Part shown: positions 61,193 through 64,000 of the stretch, one piece after another | Numbering within the stretch: position 1 is the first letter of the stretch | Layout of the letters: the number at the start of each line of letters is the position of its first letter | Origin: Agapetus fuscipes | Lineage: Eukaryota; Arthropoda; Insecta; Trichoptera; Glossosomatidae | Assembly: GCA_951799405.1 (NCBI GenBank) | Contig: OX637332.1 | Location: forward strand, 2,423,001 to 2,487,000 | Direction: 5' to 3' | DNA: 64,000 nucleotides | Made by a program: the position numbers and the translations under genes | Notes under the pieces: generated by a model | Told to the model about the DNA's origin: nothing | Databases searched by the model: none | Seen by the model: the letters and a program-made list of their open reading frames with translations, nothing else

Positions 61193-64000
61193 CTACCCCC
61201 CACCTAGACTGTTTCGTCCCGGAACAGTCTTGACTCTGTGTAGGTAGGGGCATGCTGATCCACGTCGACACCCTGTGGTCAGGAAGAAGTGGCAGTCCAC
61301 GGATTTCTCCCCACTGGCTCTCGGCTGCGCTTGCTCGCAGCACACCATGACACTGATGCCGACTCCCGAGAACACTGCTTCAATCATACTCCGGATTATC
61401 CGCCAGTCTCGATTAGCGCGGCCGCCACCCATCTTCGGTATTGCCAGACGCGCCTGCTGATCCTCCAACATGTAGTCACGCAGCTCAACAAGGCCGTCCC
61501 ACAATGCCTTGTAGTCCTCTTCCAGGTTGCTGGAATCCGGGACAACCAGGCAGTATGCTTGTTGACGCCCCTTCGGTAGTCTCAGAGCTCTTCCTTGCGG
61601 GCTGCTCGAGGGTTGCGGTTCTCCGAATTTGTATCGGAAGACCCGTGCAATTCCTCTAGACATATCTAGATCTTCCGGTACACTGCATGCCAGTGTGTGG
61701 TCCCTAGTGACCTCAAATAAGTCCTTGTGGACTTCTGTGGTCACTCCATGGCGAAACTTCTGCCCTGCCTTCGCGTTCTCCCAAAACGTCTCAAAGGCTG
61801 GTGATCTTTCGGATGCGACGCACTGTCGTACTTTTTGGGCTGGTTGGTCATCATTATCGCCTAGGTATGGTGAGAGGCGATTGTAGTGCACGACCCTTGG
61901 TTTTCCGTTTGGTCTTTTTTTTATGCGGTAGACCACATCGTTGATGCGCTCCAAGATCTCGTACGGCCCGTCCCAGGAACGCTGAAGTTTCGGACAGTAT
62001 CCTTGGCGCCTCTTGGGGTCAAAAAGCCACACCCAGTCACCAGCTTTGTACCCCATGCTGTCAGCTCTGGTGTCATAGCGCTCCTTCATTTGATCGCTGG
62101 CTTCCCCGATGTTCATGCGGACCTGATCATGGATGTCATCCAGCCTCCTGCGAAGGTCTGTCACATAGTCTTCTCCGGCTAGGTCTTCACCTGGTTTGCA
62201 GCCAAATTTGAGATCACAAGGAAGTCGCATTTCTCGCCCAAACAGTATGCTGCTGGGAGTCTTCTTCGTCGTTTCCTGAACAGCCGACCGGTAAGCCAAT
62301 AAGAACAAAGGCAGATGTCGGTCCCAGTCCCGCTGATGGCTGGACACTACTTTGGCTAAGTACCTCCCCACGGTACGGTTCATCCTTTCCACCATTCCAT
62401 CAGACTGTGGATGTAGCGCAGTGGTCCTGGTCTTGTAGATCCCTAGCCGCTCACACATTTGCTGGAAGATAGCAGCTTCAAAGTTCCTTCCCTGATCAGA
62501 ATGTAATTCCAGGGGTACGCCAAACCTGCTGATAAATTCGGTAACTAGAACTTCAGTCACGGTTACGGCCTCTTGGTTAGGGATTGAGTAAGCTTCCACC
62601 CACTTGCTGAAGTAATCCATCACCACCATGATGTACTTGTTACCCTTCTCAGTTGTAGGAAATGGGCCAGCTATGTCGATGGCAATTCTTTCAAAGGGGC
62701 TGCCAACATTGTACTGACGCATTGGTGCTCGCCTTTTCCTTTGCGGTCCATTGGCCGTTGCACAGGTTACACATTTTCGACACCAATCTTTGACGTCTTC
62801 GCTGCAGTTGATCCAGTAAAATCGCTCTTTCACTTTCTCCAGCGTCTTCTTAACGCCTAGATGTCCTCCAGAAGTTCCTCCATGCAGCAGTCCAAGGATT
62901 TCCGGTACTCGGCTCCTCGGAACGAGGGTTTGCTTTCTTCTAAGTGTGCCGTCTTCCTTCTCGATCTTTCGTTTCAGAAACCCTCCTTCTATCACTATGG
63001 ATCCCCATTGAGCCCAATAAGCCTTGACAGTTGGTGATAAGGGGGCGAGTTTTTCCCAGGTTGGCCTTTCTCCTTCTCGCGCCCATTCCATCACATACTT
63101 CAAGTCCGGATCATTCAGTTGGTCTTGCGCCAATTTTTCATCTTGCCAGTCCTCATCTTCGGTGGTCGTCCTTTGGACAATTGCTACCTTGTCCTCCATC
63201 TTGCTGCAATGTTTGCAGTCACTGGCGCATGGTCGTCTGGATAATGCATCCGCATTTCGATGAAGCGTGCCAGGTCTATGTTCGGAGTCATAATCATACT
63301 CCTGGAGCCTTTCAATCCATCTAGCCACTTGCCCTTCTGGGTTTTTGAATTTCAGAAGCCAAACCAGTGCAGCATGATCAGTCCGTAGTGTGAATTTTCT
63401 CCCGTACAAGTATTTGCGGAAGTGTTCCACTGATTTTATCACGGCAAGAAGCTCTCGTCTGGTCACGCAATAATTTCGTTCTGGCTTGGAAAGCACTTTA
63501 CTGAAGTAACCCAGAACAGTCTCATGCCCATCCTGTATTTGGGAAAGGACGCCTCCTATCCCCACATTACTAGCGTCGGTATCCAGGATGAACTTTCCAT
63601 CTTTTCGTGGGTAGCTCAAGATGGGGGCACTTGTTAATCTTCCCTTAAGCTCTTCAAATGCTTGTGCGCAGGAATCACTCCAATGGAAGCGAGTGTTTTC
63701 TTCCGTAAGCTTGGTGAGCGGTTTTGCAATGTCCGCAAATCTTGGCACAAACCTCCTGTAATAAGTGCACAGCCCCAGGAAACTCCTAGTTTCATGTTTG
63801 TCCTTCAGCACGGGCCAGTCTCTTACTGCCTTGATTTTGGCAGGGTCAACTTCAACTCCACGTTGAGAAACTATGTGTCCCAGGTAATTTACTTGTTTCT
63901 TGAACAGGTTACACTTTTTCGGGTTGAGCTTCAGTCCAGCGTCTTGTAGTCGCCCGAAAACTTGCTCCAGATTTCTCAACTGATGGTTGAAGTCCTTTCC
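61193..64000 (-). CDS. Ty3/Gypsy Pol with C-terminal macro domain and CCCH zinc finger (5' end outside window)
   Basis: The minus-strand frame is open from the right edge to TAG at 61,193-61,195 (936 codons visible). Counting from the Leu at 63,979: reverse transcriptase end 1-120 (LGLCTYYRRFVPRFADIAKP), RNase H about 128-250 (ILDTDASNVGIGG, TRRELLAVI, RTDHAALVWLL, HRNADALSRRP), H2C2 zinc finger about 366-406 (H366, H373, C403, C406), integrase core about 420-580 with D435, D495 and E531 (D-x35-E), GPY/F about 665-707. Residues about 745-880 resemble a macro domain of the TARG1/OARD1 type: HKDLFEV, LACSVPEDLDMSRGIARVF, YKFG, AIPKMGGGRANRDWR, MIEAVF. Residues 896-914 form C-x7-C-x5-C-x3-H. The active-site YxDD, protease and Gag lie beyond 64,000. 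No chromodomain or envelope gene. No stop or frameshift, so possibly recent. By eye the catalytic Lys and Asp of human TARG1 are not conserved; it may bind ADP-ribose rather than hydrolyse it. Confidence 0.93.
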   Translation of the reverse strand, partial: GKDFNHQLRNLEQVFGRLQDAGLKLNPKKCNLFKKQVNYLGHIVSQRGVEVDPAKIKAVRDWPVLKDKHETRSFLGLCTYYRRFVPRFADIAKPLTKLTEENTRFHWSDSCAQAFEELKGRLTSAPILSYPRKDGKFILDTDASNVGIGGVLSQIQDGHETVLGYFSKVLSKPERNYCVTRRELLAVIKSVEHFRKYLYGRKFTLRTDHAALVWLLKFKNPEGQVARWIERLQEYDYDSEHRPGTLHRNADALSRRPCASDCKHCSKMEDKVAIVQRTTTEDEDWQDEKLAQDQLNDPDLKYVMEWAREGERPTWEKLAPLSPTVKAYWAQWGSIVIEGGFLKRKIEKEDGTLRRKQTLVPRSRVPEILGLLHGGTSGGHLGVKKTLEKVKERFYWINCSEDVKDWCRKCVTCATANGPQRKRRAPMRQYNVGSPFERIAIDIAGPFPTTEKGNKYIMVVMDYFSKWVEAYSIPNQEAVTVTEVLVTEFISRFGVPLELHSDQGRNFEAAIFQQMCERLGIYKTRTTALHPQSDGMVERMNRTVGRYLAKVVSSHQRDWDRHLPLFLLAYRSAVQETTKKTPSSILFGREMRLPCDLKFGCKPGEDLAGEDYVTDLRRRLDDIHDQVRMNIGEASDQMKERYDTRADSMGYKAGDWVWLFDPKRRQGYCPKLQRSWDGPYEILERINDVVYRIKKRPNGKPRVVHYNRLSPYLGDNDDQPAQKVRQCVASERSPAFETFWENAKAGQKFRHGVTTEVHKDLFEVTRDHTLACSVPEDLDMSRGIARVFRYKFGEPQPSSSPQGRALRLPKGRQQAYCLVVPDSSNLEEDYKALWDGLVELRDYMLEDQQARLAIPKMGGGRANRDWRIIRSMIEAVFSGVGISVMVCCEQAQPRASGEKSVDCHFFLTTGCRRGSACPYLHRVKTVPGRNSLGGG

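Noticed and set aside
61275..63949. Several plus-strand ORFs across 61.2-64 kb
   Set aside because: Antisense shadows of the pol frame, without motifs of their own.

Overview
The window is a piece of an animal nuclear genome, almost certainly an arthropod and most likely an insect. Genes are split by AT-rich introns with GT..AG borders. The retroelements are insect-like (Ty3/Gypsy, LINEs, tRNA-derived SINEs), and no bacterial-style ORFs, operons or ribosome binding sites are present. I cannot name the species from the sequence.

Only one host gene is supported. It lies on the minus strand from about 12.87 kb to the left edge: nine coding exons of an EVI5-type Rab GTPase-activating protein with an N-terminal acidic region, a TBC domain carrying both catalytic fingers, and the first part of the coiled coil. 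The reading frame joins across all eight introns without a break. The 3' exons lie beyond base 1, and a 5' non-coding exon may exist that I could not find. Its introns are packed with transposons, several of them only 15-45 nt from a splice site.

From about 13 kb to 60 kb I see no host gene. The sequence is layered repeats: (1) a very abundant ~250 bp SINE-like family (here R250) that starts TCCTTGACTTATAGG and ends in an AGATT-type tail, with about 30 copies and an 8-unit tandem array at 28.2-30.3 kb; (2) a modular SINE (SINE-B) made of a complete 5S rRNA-like head, a tRNA-like unit and one of three alternative tails; (3) a second tRNA-derived SINE (SINE-A) that occurs alone or fused behind SINE-B; (4) a third SINE (SINE-C); (5) fragments of several LINE families; (6) hAT, PIF/Harbinger-like and other MITEs, some with clean target-site duplications; (7) palindromic elements, one with a hammerhead-ribozyme-like core; (8) three solo LTRs of one Gypsy family.

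Two LTR retrotransposons stand out. At 34,949-37,119 lies a complete 2.17 kb element with two LTRs that look identical, a tRNA-Lys primer-binding site, a 4-bp target duplication and only a gag-like gene interrupted by one TGA: a very young non-autonomous element. At 61,193-64,000 (minus strand, running off the right edge) lies a Ty3/Gypsy pol gene with RT end, RNase H, integrase and GPY/F domains. The same reading frame then continues into a macro domain of the TARG1/OARD1 type and a CCCH zinc finger, ending on the polypurine tract and LTR. This retrotransposon-encoded macro domain plus CCCH finger is the most unusual thing in the window. The LTR that follows is itself followed by a primer-binding-site-like sequence and leader, as if two copies had been joined head to tail.
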